DNA of 64,000 nucleotides. Origin: Hemibagrus wyckioides. Lineage: Eukaryota; Chordata; Actinopteri; Siluriformes; Bagridae. The notes under the pieces were generated by a model. The model worked only from the letters and a program-made list of their open reading frames with translations. It ran no database searches and was not told the origin of the DNA. The position numbers were made by a program, and so were the translations under genes. Of the stretch, positions 49,505-62,986 are shown one piece after another (within the stretch, counting starts at the first letter, position 1; every line of letters starts with the position of its first letter). The DNA is taken from positions 10,386,571-10,450,570 of the forward strand of contig NC_080731.1 of the NCBI RefSeq assembly GCF_019097595.1. The letters are read 5' to 3'.

Positions 49505-52218
49505 ATATTTGTCAAAAATGTGTTCCAGATCTTTGCTGCTGCTTCATTTACTTACTTGTTAATTTATACAGAGACCCATAATCAAACACCAGAAATGTCT
49601 TTCTCAGTTATATGGGAAGCAATGAAAGCATACTTAAGAGGAGAAATAATATCTTATAGTTCCCACATTAGAAAAATACAAACAGCCAGACTTGAGGAAT
49701 TAACAAATGCTATACTAAAATAAGATGCTACCTTGGCTCTTACACCATCACCCCCCCCTAAATAAACAAAGATTATCACTTCAAAACTGAATATAATCTG
49801 AATATAATCTTTCAAGTACTAAACGTATTGAGGACACGTTATAGAACATATGAACATGGTGAGAAGATGAGTTTTAGCTCAACTGAGACAAAAGATAAAA
49901 GATAAAGATAAATTAGGGCAAAAGATTAAAAGATAAAAGATAAATTAGGTATCTTCCTTCTTTTTAGCTTTTGATAAAATTACTATACATTCGGTTGATA
50001 GTGAGACTGCAGCTAAAATTGAAAGCCCTTTTTCAGTTGAAGAAATAAATGCCTCAATAATGTCAATGCAAAATGCAAAGTCACCTGGCCCTGATGGGTT
50101 TCCAAGTGAATTTTTTAAAAAAAGTTTAAGAATGAATTGACTCCATTATTATTAAGCGTATTTAAGGAATCTTTTTCTTCTGGTACTCTGCCTCCAACAA
50201 TGCGACAAGAAAATGTTAGCTCATAGGTTAGAGAATGTTCTGCCATCTATTATATCCAGTGACCAAACTGGATTTATTAAACATTGACATTTTTTTTTTA
50301 ACATACGTCTTAAATATTCTTTGTGATCCCAACCCATCTAGTGTTTCTGAGGTCCTATTATCACTTGATTCTAAGAAAGCATTTGACGGGGTGGAATGGG
50401 ACTTTCTTTTTTTTTATGCTTTAGAAAAATTTGGGTTTGGTTTCAAATTTAGACATTGGATTAAAGTTCTTTACACTTCACCAATAGCAGCAGTACGTAC
50501 AAATAATAACTTATCCCCCCTTTTTTTTCTTTACATCATGGTACGAGACAGGGTTGTCCCTTGTCTCCTCTTTTGTCTGCTTTGGTAATCGAACCACTAG
50601 CTGTGGCTCTACGTGAGAGGAGTACCATTAAGGGAATACATAGAGTAGATACTGAACATAAAGTATTTCTCTACACAGACAATATGCTTGTATACCTATC
50701 TCAACCACTTACAAGCTTACCAGCTCTGATAAATGACTTTGGCAAAATCTCTGGATACAAAATTAATATGCAGAAAAGTGAACTCATGCCCATAATTTTT
50801 TTGTCTCATTCAATATTTTCTAACTCTTTTCCATTTAAAATAAGTACCGAAAAATTTAAATACTTAGGTACCTGGGTCACTCGTGAATATCATAATCTTT
50901 ATAAAGCTAACTTCTGCCCGCTTATTAACAATTTAAAACAGGATCTTGACCAATGAAACTTGCTTTTATTATCTTTAGGAGGTAGAATTAACACTGTTAA
51001 AATGAATATACTGCCTAGATTTTTGTTCCAAAGTCTCCCTATTTGTTTAATAAAATATTGTTTAGAAAAATTTTTGAATGATCATAGACACCCTTATATC
51101 TTTTATATTTTATTTGGAATAGGAAAACACCTCAGATGCGCAACAATATACTGCAGAGACATCGTTCTTGTGGTGGCCTGTCCCTCCCGAATTTTCAACA
51201 TTAGTACTGGGCTTTTAATATTAAATTTATGTTGTACTCGGTTAACCCTTCTGACAGCCCAGCATGGCTGCTGTTAAAAAAAGCTCATTGAAAATCTGCA
51301 TTGTCTGCTTTACTTTATACTAAGATTCCTCTTCCTCACCCAGTGTCGAAATATTCTCTGAATCCAATTGTTAGAACATCTTGTAAAATATGGAATCAGC
51401 TTAGACGAAATTTCTCGCTTACTGGCCTCTCAATGCAAGCTCCTATCATGAGAAATCTTATGTTTCTTCCTTCGATTACAGATGTTGCTTTTAATTTAAT
51501 GTTGCTACAGTGAAAGATCTATATAGTGATCTTTAGCTTTATGTCATTTCATCAAATAAGAGCAAAATATACCATTCCATTTCTTTAGATATTTACAGAT
51601 TCGTAGCTTTATGATAACTAACACTGTGGATTTTCCAGTTTTACCTTCAGAGTCACTACATGATACCATTCTAATAATCAACCCACTCTCTAAAAATATC
51701 ATAGGTTTGATATAGTCTCTGATTTCTTCACAAAATTTAACATCCCTAACAAAATCAAAGCAACAATGGGATAGTGAACTCAATTTGATTTTTTCATGGC
51801 AAGATATTATTAAGATTCATTCAACTTCAATTTGTCTACGATATACAATTATTCAGTTTAAAGTGGTTCACACTACATTGGACAAAAGCAAAATTAGCAA
51901 AATTTTTACCAAATATAAACTCTTCATGCAATAGGTGTAATATTGAGATCGCTAATCACACACACATGTTCTGGTCATGTTCTAAGCTTGTAAATTTCTG
52001 GCAATTGATATATAATTTTCTTTCAGAAGTTCTGTATCTACCTGTTAATCCTTCTCCTATTCTTGCAAAATTTGGTCTAACTACAGAACTACGTTTAGAT
52101 AATAATACAAAAAATATGATTTCTTTTTCAAATTTAATAAGGGATCTTATGTATCGCCTTACATTAGAGAACATTCGTTATTCCACTAAAGGCTGCAGTC
52201 AAACTTTTTTCTCTATTT

Positions 52219-52262
<44 letters not shown>

Positions 52263-52440
52263 TGTATACAAATAATAATATGGTATAGAATGGAGTGTGC
52301 ATAACATAATGTATAACAATGGTGCAGTGGTGGTGGGGAGCTCTGCTGGAGCAAGATAATTTCATCCTGTCATTCTTTTACATATTTTACATTATGTAAA
52401 ATATTAATAAAAAGACTTTGAACAAAAAATGTATACAGAG
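49505..52440 (+). mobile_element. 5'-truncated L1-like LINE, ORF2 relic
   Basis: Plus-strand fragments follow the order of an L1-type ORF2. The linker after the endonuclease comes first (VIWEAMKAYLRGEIISY, about 49600-49660). Reverse transcriptase blocks follow: NAKSPGPDGFPSEFFKK (about 50070-50125), [17 protein letters not shown] (about 50365-50415) and the catalytic region KVFLYTDNMLVYLS (about 50658-50700). The usual second catalytic Asp of YADD is Asn here. The thumb part INTVKMNILPRFLFQSLP (about 50990-51045) and a C-terminal MFWSCSKLVNFW block (about 51966-52000) come next. It is interrupted by many frameshifts and stops. The 3' end carries an AT microsatellite (52221-52260) and ends in aataaaaagactttgaacaa near 52430. 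The endonuclease domain is absent. Confidence 0.88.
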
Positions 52441-52531
52441 ACTATAAGTAGACTAGCACTTAATCACATGCATTTAAGACATGATTTGTGACAGTTTTTC
52501 AACTACTTAAAGATATATGGAGGTGCTGTAT

Positions 52532-52597
52532 CATTAAGAGACAAAGACGTTGTCATAAAGAGACAAAGAAGTTGTCATTAAGGGTCAAAGAGGGTGT
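52532..52597. repeat. Three-copy 22-bp minisatellite
   Basis: Copies at 52532-52553, 52554-52575 and 52576-52597 follow the pattern cat(t/a)aagagacaaagangttgt with a few substitutions. Confidence 0.85.
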
Positions 52598-52599
52598 AG

Positions 52600-55500
52600 G
52601 AAACATGCAGCTGGTTAGATGATGCTAAAACCGGTCTAATATCTTGTGTCATCTAAAATATATTCATATATATTATATACTTTATGTATTATATATACTT
52701 TAATCAGACCTGGACTCATGATCCATAAGCCCATTGCTGATTTCAGCCAATTTCCTTATTCTACTTTCTAATAAAAATAAATAAGTAAACAAACAAATAA
52801 ATAAATAATATACACTGCATTGGTACTGGCAACTGTTTACACTGATGATTAATTAGTATTCAGCCACCAGTCATACTGTGACTCTGAAATCATTTTTCCT
52901 TATTAACACGTACGCATGGAGCTAGATAAAAAAACAAGATGCTGAGTTCTATCATTAAGGAAGATCGTTCTATCATGTAATGTCACACATTGTCATGTCT
53001 TAAGATCGGGGTAATGAAAGGTAATAGATTACAAATACTCCTGTTACTGTATTTGAATACTTTTTTCACTCAAGAACTGTATTATATTAAGTACTTTTAA
53101 ATGTCTGTGCATTTATTCCTACCTTGAGTATGTTTTAGGTGCTGTAACAGTACATCATCCTCACTCTACTGACAGTCACTGGACTGTTTATTCCTATCCA
53201 TCATATCAAATCACAGAAAGTGGCGCTGACTGCTAATAATCTTGGGGGTCATGGGGGGTGATGCGGAGGATGCATCAAATTACAGTAACAGAATATCCAT
53301 GGCCACAGCTACAAAAGCTTTTTAAAGTCAAGCTGAAGAAGGACAATGCTGTGCTCAGGTGGAGTCAGGCTGGCTTTTCCTTGCTAGACATGTTAAAACA
53401 TTCAGAAAGTCTGCATATTTTTGAAGAAAAATATAAGCTAGATGTTATAAGGGGTTAAAACACTCGATATACAACTACTCTTTCACTCTTAAGAAGCTTT
53501 TAGGACTGGCATGTTTACTCTACACACATTTTTTGAGATATAAAATATATATATATATTAGCTGTGTATGATTTTTCAGTAATCTGTCAATCCCTGCTAT
53601 AGATATTTTTATACAACCTCACAAACACATACATACTGCTCCAGAGTGTCACAGCTGAAGTCTCAAGCTACCTATCATCAGGAGATCAAGGACTACAAGA
53701 TAGCGTAATTGACCATGCTGTCTGGGTGGAAAGGATGATTTTAGTCTCTTCTATGTCACTCTGAATGACACTCATCAATCGTGAGTGTCTGTGAGCTCAT
53801 GTAAAAGAAACGCAGCAGTTTGTATCTCTTCCAAATGTCAGCTGGCCTGTGGTGTTGCAGGAGCAGCTGGTCAAAAAGATGCCATGGCAGAGCTGCATAT
53901 GACTCAGAAGAAGCATGTGGTAGCCCTCACACTCTCTAGGTGGTGGCTGTCATGCGAGAGAAAAACCTGATCATAAACCTAAAATAATGGTATAAATATC
54001 GTAGTGCAGAATGAACAACTGGCTAATATTTCAGTGCCAGAAGACTTCAAAATAGCATAGAAATTCAAAGTAAGGTTGATCCGTTAATAAAAATCATTAC
54101 CATACTGTCACGTGTAGCAGAGGTGCTCCCATTTTTTGCAGGCAGGGAGTGCTTTAACTGTAAAATAAATCCTGCAGACTGCATAAGCACACTTTTAAGA
54201 AGATAATCCAACTCTAAAATTATTGGGTTCATTATTTAAAGGAGTACAATAAAACTTGGCTATAAAGCAGTTTATTTCTGGACTTTCTACTCGATAGAAC
54301 ACATTAAGTCCTGTCCAAGTCTACATTTTTTATAGGCCTGCTTGTTGTTAAGTTATTGAGGTGTGGATTTTACCCAATCATTTCAAGTGACTGGACGAAT
54401 AGGCTAAAAACTGTAAGTACTCAATAATAAATGTAATAACTTGGACAAAAAATAATAAATAAACACTGAAACCCTCAAAATGTATCACAGACCCATCAGG
54501 GTCCCCAAATCCACATTGGGTGAAGATATGAACATTTAGAGATTGATATTATATATCCCATTGAATCCTCTAGGACCAGTCACCATTTCCTTACCCCAGA
54601 GACTCCAACCTCTTCCTTCAACTCACTCTTCTTTTGAACCATGAACCATTAATCTAACTAATATAAATTGTGCAATATGTAATCAAAACTAAAACCTCTA
54701 GCTCTGTTTTAAACCTTGAGTAGAAAAAAAAAACATGTTTATTTACATTACTCAAGAAATGAAGCATAAAAAAGCCTTCTGCTCAAGGTGGTCGTGAGAA
54801 ATATGAGCTGAATCAGTGCTGAACCAATCGAAAAGCTGTGCAGTGTGTGTGCATAAAAATGAAAAAATAAATAAATAAATAAAACAACCGTATTTCCAAT
54901 TTAATGGAGTAAAGCTACAAAGCAAGAGAGGAGAATTTCTATAGACTTAGCAGTGCTTAACCAAGATTAGCCTGGTGATTCTGGCAGCATTGTCATTATG
55001 TGGTTTGAGTATTATTGCACATATTTGACTAATCAGCTCTCACCATCTGGAAGTGCGGATCACTTAGCTTAGGCTTCTGAGAAATACCCCATCACATCTA
55101 GAAGTATCTAACAGAGACGGTGTCACCTTTGATCTTGTTCCCTTTTGGCTAGTTGCAAAAAGGCTTTAGAAACCAATAAAAGCCATTTCTGTCTCTGTTT
55201 TTCTCAGAAGACCGTGGTAATGGGGTTAGTAATAGAAACGCCACTCTAAATAAGATAAATATACCTTAATGGGGTAGCTTTTATGCCAAAAAAAGTCTGT
55301 TTGTCACACAAAGGCGAGAACATAGGAGTTAAACATAAGAAAACTTGGCAGAAGTAATGTTTCAATATTCATGGCTGACAGAGTAGAGTCAATAAAGTAA
55401 GCTGTGAAAAAACTTTACAGTCAAACATAAAAAGGAAACAGAGTATACCACTTAGAGTCATAAAAAAGGGAATAGGCATGTCCATATTCTGAACATCTGT

Positions 55501-55685
55501 AAAAAAAAAAAAAAAAAAGCCCTTCAGTTTTGTTGCTTTCAGATAATCAGTGTTTAATATTCTCACCAGTAATGGAGGAATTAACAAAGTTTAAAAAGAT
55601 GCAAAAGATGCCTGGTCAGAAGCATTTGTTAGCCCTCACACTCCGGATGATAAGTTTTGTCTGAGAGAGTAGAACTAGATGCGGA
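52600..55685. other. Intronic, nothing firmly recognised
   Basis: Mostly AT-rich. 53905-53940 and 55616-55644 share a segment (agcatgtggtagccctcaca versus agcatttgttagccctcaca), pointing to one dispersed repeat in two diverged copies. Poly-A at 55501-55518. Confidence 0.45.
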
Positions 55686-55689
55686 TACC

Positions 55690-56060
55690 AGACTATGACA
55701 TTCATATGTTATTGTTGAACATCCAATTACAGATTTAGTGCCCCTTTAGCTCATTTAGCCACAAGAGCATTAGTGCATTAGGTCAGGCACTGCTGTTGGG
55801 TGAGGAGGCCTGGGTGCAGTCAGAGATCCTATTCATTTAAAGATGCTCAGTGGGGTTGAGGTCAGGGCTCTGTGCATGACACCAGAGCTCTTCTTTACCA
55901 ATCTTGGCATACTATAGACATTAGTTACTGCAGAAATTGTAATGCAAATGCATACAGTTGTGAGCTTCCAACTATGTGGCAACAGTTAGTTAGGGGAAGA
56001 ACTACATATGAGTGCAATGCTCAGGTGACCACAAACTTTTGGCCATAATGTGTGTGTTCA
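55690..56060 (-). mobile_element. Degenerate Tc1-like element, minus strand
   Basis: The plus strand holds tgttgggtgaggaggcctgg, gctcagtggggttgaggtca and gggctctgtgcatgacacca, the antisense of a Tc1 transposase C-terminal half. The right end reads tgaccacaaacttttggcca, a Tc1-type terminal repeat. It belongs to the family also seen at 14190-14645 and 59470-60050. Non-functional, with the catalytic core deleted. Confidence 0.78.
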
Positions 56061-57155
56061 CATTGCTCACAAAAGAGTTTTTGTATTTAAATGAACCACA
56101 AAGGACAAATACTTTTGGTCTACAGTATATCCCATCTCTACAGTTTCAGTTTAATGAATTGCTTAACAGTCATCGATTCAGATGAAGTGGTACTCTTCTC
56201 GCGGGAATAATTTTTATGAAACAAATATCTGTTACAGTTCCTTTTTATGGGCTTTTACTTTAATCCTATAACACTATTATGTAATGCTATTTCCAGATGA
56301 CTTGTTCTTTCATTTAAGTACATTATGTAATTAAAATATGTTTTCCAGTTCAAATGATCCCATCCTTGCCATTAACAGAAGAAATAAGAAGTGAAGCCAC
56401 CAAGGGCTTTCTTTACACAATGTGGACAAAGATGAAAACAAGCAAACAAAGGAAAGCTTTTTTAAGGGATAACAACCTGCAAAGACAGCATGAGACAAAC
56501 CCAAGCAAGCGACATAAATCACCACCTCACACTCGCTTAGAGGAGAAACAGAGCCATTTGGTCATTTTGGAGCTATGAGTAATTTGTTATGGCTTATTAT
56601 GTTAAATTCGTCTTATATTGAAATCTGATTGGTCACAAAGTGTTGATTCATTTTCTATAACAGCAGCTCTGATCATTTTGGCAGCTATATCAAATCTTCA
56701 AATCAGTGAACAGCTAGTGCCAGGTCACATCATACCACCTGATACTTGATTATTCATGATTTTCATAACAGCACAACACATTGTGGAGCATAATCTTTGA
56801 TAGAAAGCAGTGGGACAGAATAATGACCACCTGGTGACAAAAGAGATCTTATAATGAATAGCTTAAGAAGGTGAAAGGGTCTAAAGGGAACAACAGGAGG
56901 AAAGCCTCCCATTCTTGAATGTAATTATTTTTGGCTGTGATGTGATGGCTGAGAGTGATGTTGAGAAACACAGCATTCTAATGAAAGGCTTAGGTAACAC
57001 TGATTATATATCTCTCACATTGATGTTACCGGATACTGATCTACACCTGTAACATTAATAATTCACTGCAACCCTTTGTTCAATCAGATGTAAACCCCTT
57101 TCATGTGTTACAGAATGCTAACAGAAACAGAAAGCTACTATAGAAAGATCCTAAC

Positions 57156-57198
<43 letters not shown>
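57156..57198. repeat. (AAT)14 microsatellite
   Basis: Tandem AAT run. Confidence 0.96.
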
Positions 57199-57202
<4 letters not shown>

Positions 57203-57281
57203 CATTAATAAATCCCATACAGCTACAGTTGTTTGAAACTAGTGGCATTTTAAGCATCACACTGAAAGGAAAGATCACGTG

Positions 57282-57304
57282 TACACACACACACACACAC
57301 ACAC
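57282..57304. repeat. (CA)11 microsatellite
   Basis: Pure CA run. Confidence 0.96.
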
Positions 57305-59569
57305 TCCAGCAGTGTGCTGATGTGCGCATCCGTGACAGGTTGGAGCTCACTGAGGCAAAATATCCATAAGCCAATCGATAGCAATGAAGCTTTTGGAACC
57401 TAATATGACCCTCGAGCTATACTCCTGGGGCGATGCTGAGCCAGTTGTGCCTCAATGAAGCAGATCTTGGGCACTGGTGCAGCTCACAGGCTCCTGTTAA
57501 AGAGCTCAAAAATACACTCCAGGTGAGAGTCTTTGCTCTTTGAGTCACCCTGAGGCCATATAAAATACAATTAGTAAAGAGGGCACTTGTACAGTCTGAG
57601 GGCAACAACACAGGGCTCAAGCCACCTTTGGGGGTCAATCTCTGTTTTATCTATGGAACAAAACACACTTCCAAGAAGAAACAGCTTCACAGCATTATTA
57701 CAGTAGTTCAGGATTTTAAAGCAGTTTGTCTGAAGTGAATATGTGTAAACATTTACTACAGAAACAATAAAATATTAGAACAAAAACCCTGATGATATAG
57801 AAAGTTAATAATAACCATCTCATGACCATCCCGAACGTAGTATGAGTAATGAATACACAATGGCGAGCCATGCTACTCAGAACTTGTCTCTCTGTGCATG
57901 AAATTACTTAACTTCTGAAACTTTTCACATGTGAAACAATACTTAACATTTGATTTGGTCATGATATTTCTGATAATGGAATTTGCATCTATCAGAGTCT
58001 TTGTGTAGTCTAACTTCCCTGGCTACCTGCTGCTGTGAATGTTGGACAGCCATGAGTAATGAAAGAGGACTGGGAACCAGTGGCATCCTGCAGCTTATTA
58101 GGTGAATTTACTGTCCAGATGCAGGCTGTGGGATAGAGCAAAATGGGAGAAACGCTTGCCTTTGCACTTTCCCCAATGGGCCCCATTCCAGGACTCCTTC
58201 TAGCATGGTGTAAAGCAGCTTAAAGTCTTGGTTCTTGCTTCCAGGTGGGTCCACAGATCATCTAACTGGCTTTGGCTTGAATCCACACGCTAAACAGTAG
58301 TGCCTATTCTTGCAGTCTTGCTAGAAGAAGAAACTAAATCGCAATGTCCACTTCTATATATTATAGATGCAACCATCACAACCAAATTGACACATAAAAG
58401 AAAAGCTAAACTTGATAAAATATTGGACAGTAGAAAAAAAAGTTGAGAAGGATGATACATAATGATAGATAAATATAAAAATGATAGAACAGAATGCTAG
58501 GCTAGCAGGAACAAAAAAAAAAACACACTTACATGCAGCGTTGCTATATTATATCCATTGTGCAAGGGCGACAGTCACAGAAAGCCTTTGGGAAAAACTA
58601 AAGACACACTGCACAGACCCAGAAGCAAGCCCACTGCTATAAATCAGCTCCTGCTGTGCTGAGCTAGGCTTGATTAGTTTTATCTGAATGGCAAATAAGC
58701 CAGCTTTGCTAACAGCAAACTCCTTCTCAAAATGTGACTTATTATCCTTGTGGATAATAAAAAATACTTCAGTGCTGAAAAGTTGAACTAAATATTAAAA
58801 TAATACTTCAATAAAGAGTTTAATAAAGGATAGGTGGCCATGGAAATTCCCAGGTTCCAACCAAAAACAGGAGTTACACAGAAGAAAAACACAACATCAA
58901 ATTGTCAAGTATGAAAATCCCTTACCTATACTGGTTTTATTACAAAATATTACCATATAATAAGGTAGTAATAAACAGAGTGATCAGGGGTTAAAATCAA
59001 TGCTTTGGTTTCTAGATTTCTTTTTTTTTTCCTGAATGGTTAGGTACAGTTTAGGTAAAGTAAATATAACAAGAAAGATTTCTGAACAAACAACAAGCAT
59101 CACACTTGCAGTATCAAATCAGAATAATGTAAAAATATACCTTTTAATGTGGCCCTATCTTATTCACCCTGCTTCTGTGACATGGAGCAGGGTTCAGTCT
59201 TTAAACACTAAATCAGTATACATCAAAAATAAGACTGCACTCTTGACATTTGCAAGTGGCAACACTGCTTCCACAGTGACACATAACTCACATGGTGCTA
59301 ACTTACACCTGGTTTACGGAGGCTGAGAAAATCACATGCAATACTGGCTTCTGCTAATTGCCTGAACTTTAGTACTCTAAACAGAATATGCTGAACATCA
59401 CCTATTCCAAATCTCCACCGACTTTCCATCTTATTCCGCAGGGGAACATAGATTTTATTTAAAAATCATTATCCTATAATTGGCACTTGAGAGTCAACAC
59501 CAACATTCAGTAGCTTACTCTGAACAGTTTTTGACTAACCTTTGTTCAACTTTGCTTGATATAGCAGGT

Positions 59570-60050
59570 AAAGGTCTAATATTCCTCATACCGTGTAGAC
59601 CAGTGAATGTGGACATCAGACCCTCACATCTACATGTGAAGCTTCACCAAACTGTTGGCATAAAGTTGGAAGCACACAATTGTATAGGATGTCACTGTAT
59701 GCTGTAGCTTTATTTTCCCTCCACTTACACTAAGAGGCCCAAACATGTTCCAGCATGACAATGCCCCTGTGCACAAAGCAAGGGCCATGAAGACATGGTT
59801 TGCCCAGATTGGACTGCAAGAAGAGGAAATGGTCTGCAAAGAACCCTGATCTTACCCCAATATCATGTCTGACATGACTTGAAACAACACCTGCACCCCA
59901 CACCTCCTCACCCAACATCAGGGTCTGATCTTACTTATGCTCTTGTGACTGAATTCTTGTGAACAATTCCTCACAGACACAATCCAAATTCTACTGGAAA
60001 GTCTTTCTAGGAGAGTGGAGGTTATTATAACAGCAAAGAGGGAGCAAACC
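59570..60050 (+). mobile_element. Degenerate Tc1-like transposase relic, plus strand
   Basis: The plus strand contains a coding relic with MFQHDNAPVHKARAMKTW (from cccaaacatgttccagcatg), including the second catalytic Asp of a Tc1 core. Sequence for the C-terminal part follows: cacctcctcacccaacatca, and gtggaggttattataacagc near the end. The third acidic residue region is mutated and frames are broken. Same family as 14190-14645 and 55690-56060 in the opposite orientation. Confidence 0.85.
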
Positions 60051-60059
60051 TAGAACTCT

Positions 60060-60600
60060 GTGGAGATAAATGAGTCAGTGCATCACACTGCTTCGCGACT
60101 GCGCAATATCTAGAAAGGCCATGGAAAATCGGAGTCACATACACTAACATCACACACTCGGTTTCCCACAGCGCATCGCGGCCTACAAGCATGCCCACGT
60201 CGGACACACCTTCCTAGAAACCACTGGCACTCCCACGCTCCCAGACACTGTTCTTTTAATCATGTTCACGTTCACGTGTTTTTAATTATTAAGCAGGGTT
60301 TGGCACTGTTTAAAAGCATGGTTTGTTTCCCTGTTATTTTGCAAAGTAATTGCTCTGTTCAGTTGATCCATGACTTTACAGAGCCTGCCTTTGTCCTAGA
60401 TATTCCTGTTTATTGAATCTTCCTTATTGTTTACCTGACTTAGCCTGTTTACTACTGCTTGCTAATCGACCAACCTGTGCCTGAATCCGACCTTTCATTT
60501 GCATGCTGTTTTTTGCATTGTTTGTTATGAACTGTTCCTATTAAACTGACACGCACACAGTCATCTGCATCTCAGAGTAGGTTTGTCCCGTCAAATAGCA
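60060..60600. other. Possible solo LTR or other repeat
   Basis: A GC-richer patch (60060-60240) is followed by a T/C-rich run with many cctg-type repeats ending at ctattaaactgacacgcaca. This resembles the U3-R-U5 texture of fish LTRs, but no TG...CA ends with a target duplication were identified. Confidence 0.3.
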
Positions 60601-60604
60601 ATGA

Positions 60605-62795
60605 TCATTTAAAATTGATTTAAAACGGTCATTAAAACGATGTAATTAATATTCAAAACAGAATTTAAAAATGAGTGGCGTAACAAAGGTGGATTGTATG
60701 AGCATCAGTTGATCAGCTGCCCCACAATTGCCACATTGGACAATATGCCACAGAGAGCAGTGTACATTGTGTGTTGCTGCCTGGTGTTTAAATTACACCT
60801 TTAGTCTATTATGGCAGTGTGAAACATAATATGTAATGTGGAGAATGTGGGTGCAAATGGTTTACTGCAGCTGGTCCATGGAGTGTGAGCCAAAGTACTT
60901 CTTTGTACAGAGGAAAAGTACAGTGTGCTCCACATGCTTGAGTTATCTCTGAGAAGCGTGCATTCTCTGGTGTATTATTTATTTTTTTTCTTTAGCCTCT
61001 GCAGCAGTGCAGATATCTTGATTAATTGGAATACTTAATTTGTCATTAAGCTTGATTAATTCAATTAATCTATCAAGCCTGTAGTCATTCTTGTAATGTC
61101 ACTGATAATCGATTATTCACTATGGTAACTGGAGTAGAAATGACATTTAGAGTATCTACATCTCTGCTTCACACTCAGAATTTCCATAAGCTGTGCTGCT
61201 ACACCATTCTGCTACTTATCGTGTTATCATTTATTAAGAATATAGACATGACGATGGACCTAAATAGGGGATGTAGAGTTAAGCTTTGCATTAGTCAGTT
61301 CTCTTAAAGTTTTTGAGTTAGAGGCCTTGTTGAAGACTAATCAATAAGTTTCAATTGCGTCAAAAGAGAAAATAGTTCAATAACTTCTTTTTTCTGCAAA
61401 CAAAATCTAGGAGGTAACGATATAAATGCCAGATTAGATTGTATTCGAAATGATAGCTGACTCTGATCTTTGAATTTGCAAAAGAGAAGAACGTCCATGT
61501 CGCTGTTAGCATGTGTGGCTATTTTCGTAGGTTGTGTCTGTATTTCACTAAGGCGGAAGTGAAATTTAAGCAAGGAATAGACGCAATAAAATATAATATG
61601 CAACATGGCAAAGTTTCTTTTTTTCTTCTTATGGTTATGCAGATCTAATTATATTGTGATTACTCCAGACTTCTGTGTGAGCTTAAATAGTAATGTGTGT
61701 GTTTTCAGTTCTAGAAGACTCTCTTGGGAGAATCAGAGCAATTGCAATTTGTTGAGGTTTGTGACTAATAGCACTTGTTAGCAGTCTGGTTAAAAGTGAT
61801 CAGTTATTTTAATGAACACTGACTGAGGATCCTATCAAAGCCTCTCTGCTGTTGTAGATAAAGGATTTACCAGCCATTTGATGGAAAGAAGTAAACAGAA
61901 AACGCCTTACCTGTCCAGTTTAGGACGCTCTTAAACACGCTGAGAGGTGTCTAATCAGAGCAGCATAGAAGCCATAAAAGTATTCCCAGAGCACAGTGTT
62001 AAGAGCTTTTTGCTGTTGTGTATTACACTTGTCCTTCAATTATATGCAAAAAATCATCCTTTGTTTAGCCAATTGAACAACAATTCACACCATACATTTT
62101 ACTTTAAGTGGTACAGCTTTACATGAAACAGCAACTATCAAAGGTTTTTTTTTTTTTACCTCCCATATAAAGATCCTCCAGGTTATTTGTTTGTGAAATG
62201 AAGCTAGAAATGTGTATTGTGGAAATTTTCACAGGGAATACTCAGCTAATTGTGTTTGTATCCCCCACAACAAAACTTGACCTCTTTATCTGCCATCTAT
62301 TAAGCAAGTTGTGTTGTCTGTATTATATCTTTGTTTTCACATGACATTTCATGATTTGATGTGAGCTGATGGTAAGCTATAGTAATAGCAGACGTAGGGC
62401 TACAAAAATAATTTGACAAAAAATGTATTAAAACTTAATTTATATGTTTGAAGTGGAAAGTATATATATTCACAATATATATATATATACACACATTAGA
62501 AAGTTCATCCATTTTACTATGTGTCTGTGTGTAGAAACATTACTGATTATCACTAATCTTAGCCTAATTGGCAGTTATTATTTATCAACACATGCCTATA
62601 TATTGCAGAAATATTGTAGATATAATAGTATGTTGCTGAACAGATAGTGGGGGTTTCATAATGTCAGGACAAATTTGGAACAACTGGGTCACAGTTTGAC
62701 ATGCTTTCTGTCATTAAACCTGGCAGTCACACTGTGGCTCCAGGAGAGATAATGGGCTGCCAGTCACCCTGAGAGAATAGAATAGACAGAGACAG
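60605..62795. other. Intronic, nothing recognised
   Basis: AT-rich unique-looking sequence with a small TA tract near 62475-62490. No domain-bearing open frame. Confidence 0.5.
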
Positions 62796-62801
62796 TAATA
62801 C

Positions 62802-62986
62802 CTGTAGCCACTGAGACTGATCACTATGTCCAGCCGTCCAGGCATTAACCTTTCCCTGCTTGTCCAGACGGGCTTTGCTGGGCTCCCAGGTAAACATGTC
62901 CATGTTGAGGGTTCGGAAAGTGCTGGATGCTGTGATCTGGTAGTCCTGTACATGGCCAGACTTCAGTCCCAGAGGCTCTGAGCATC
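62802..62986 (-). CDS. edil3: edil3 exon: start of second discoidin domain
   Basis: This exon of 185 bp has two bases completing a split glycine codon followed by 61 codons. It opens the second discoidin domain with [17 protein letters not shown] and ends with SDQSQWLQ. The first cysteine is the one that, in this family, pairs with the last cysteine of the domain; the partner lies in the terminal exon at 24065-24214. The segment carries the usual F5/8C landmarks: an ITASS stretch, a FTWEP stretch and the Trp-Leu core before the donor. The acceptor is ...accacag and the donor is gtatta (phase 0). It is separated from the upstream exon by only 602 bp but from the downstream exon by 22.6 kb. Open frame continues past the donor into the intron for some 30 codons, which is not coding. 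Confidence 0.96.

Larger units (their letters stand above)
56065..59470. other. Intronic, simple repeats only
   Basis: Contains (AAT)n at 57156-57198 and (CA)n at 57282-57304. Open frames at 56354-56578, 57417-57638 and 59036-59326 have no recognisable domain. Confidence 0.5.

Noticed and set aside
62714..62953. Second minus-strand frame over the edil3 exon
   Set aside because: Out of register with the discoidin domain reading frame.
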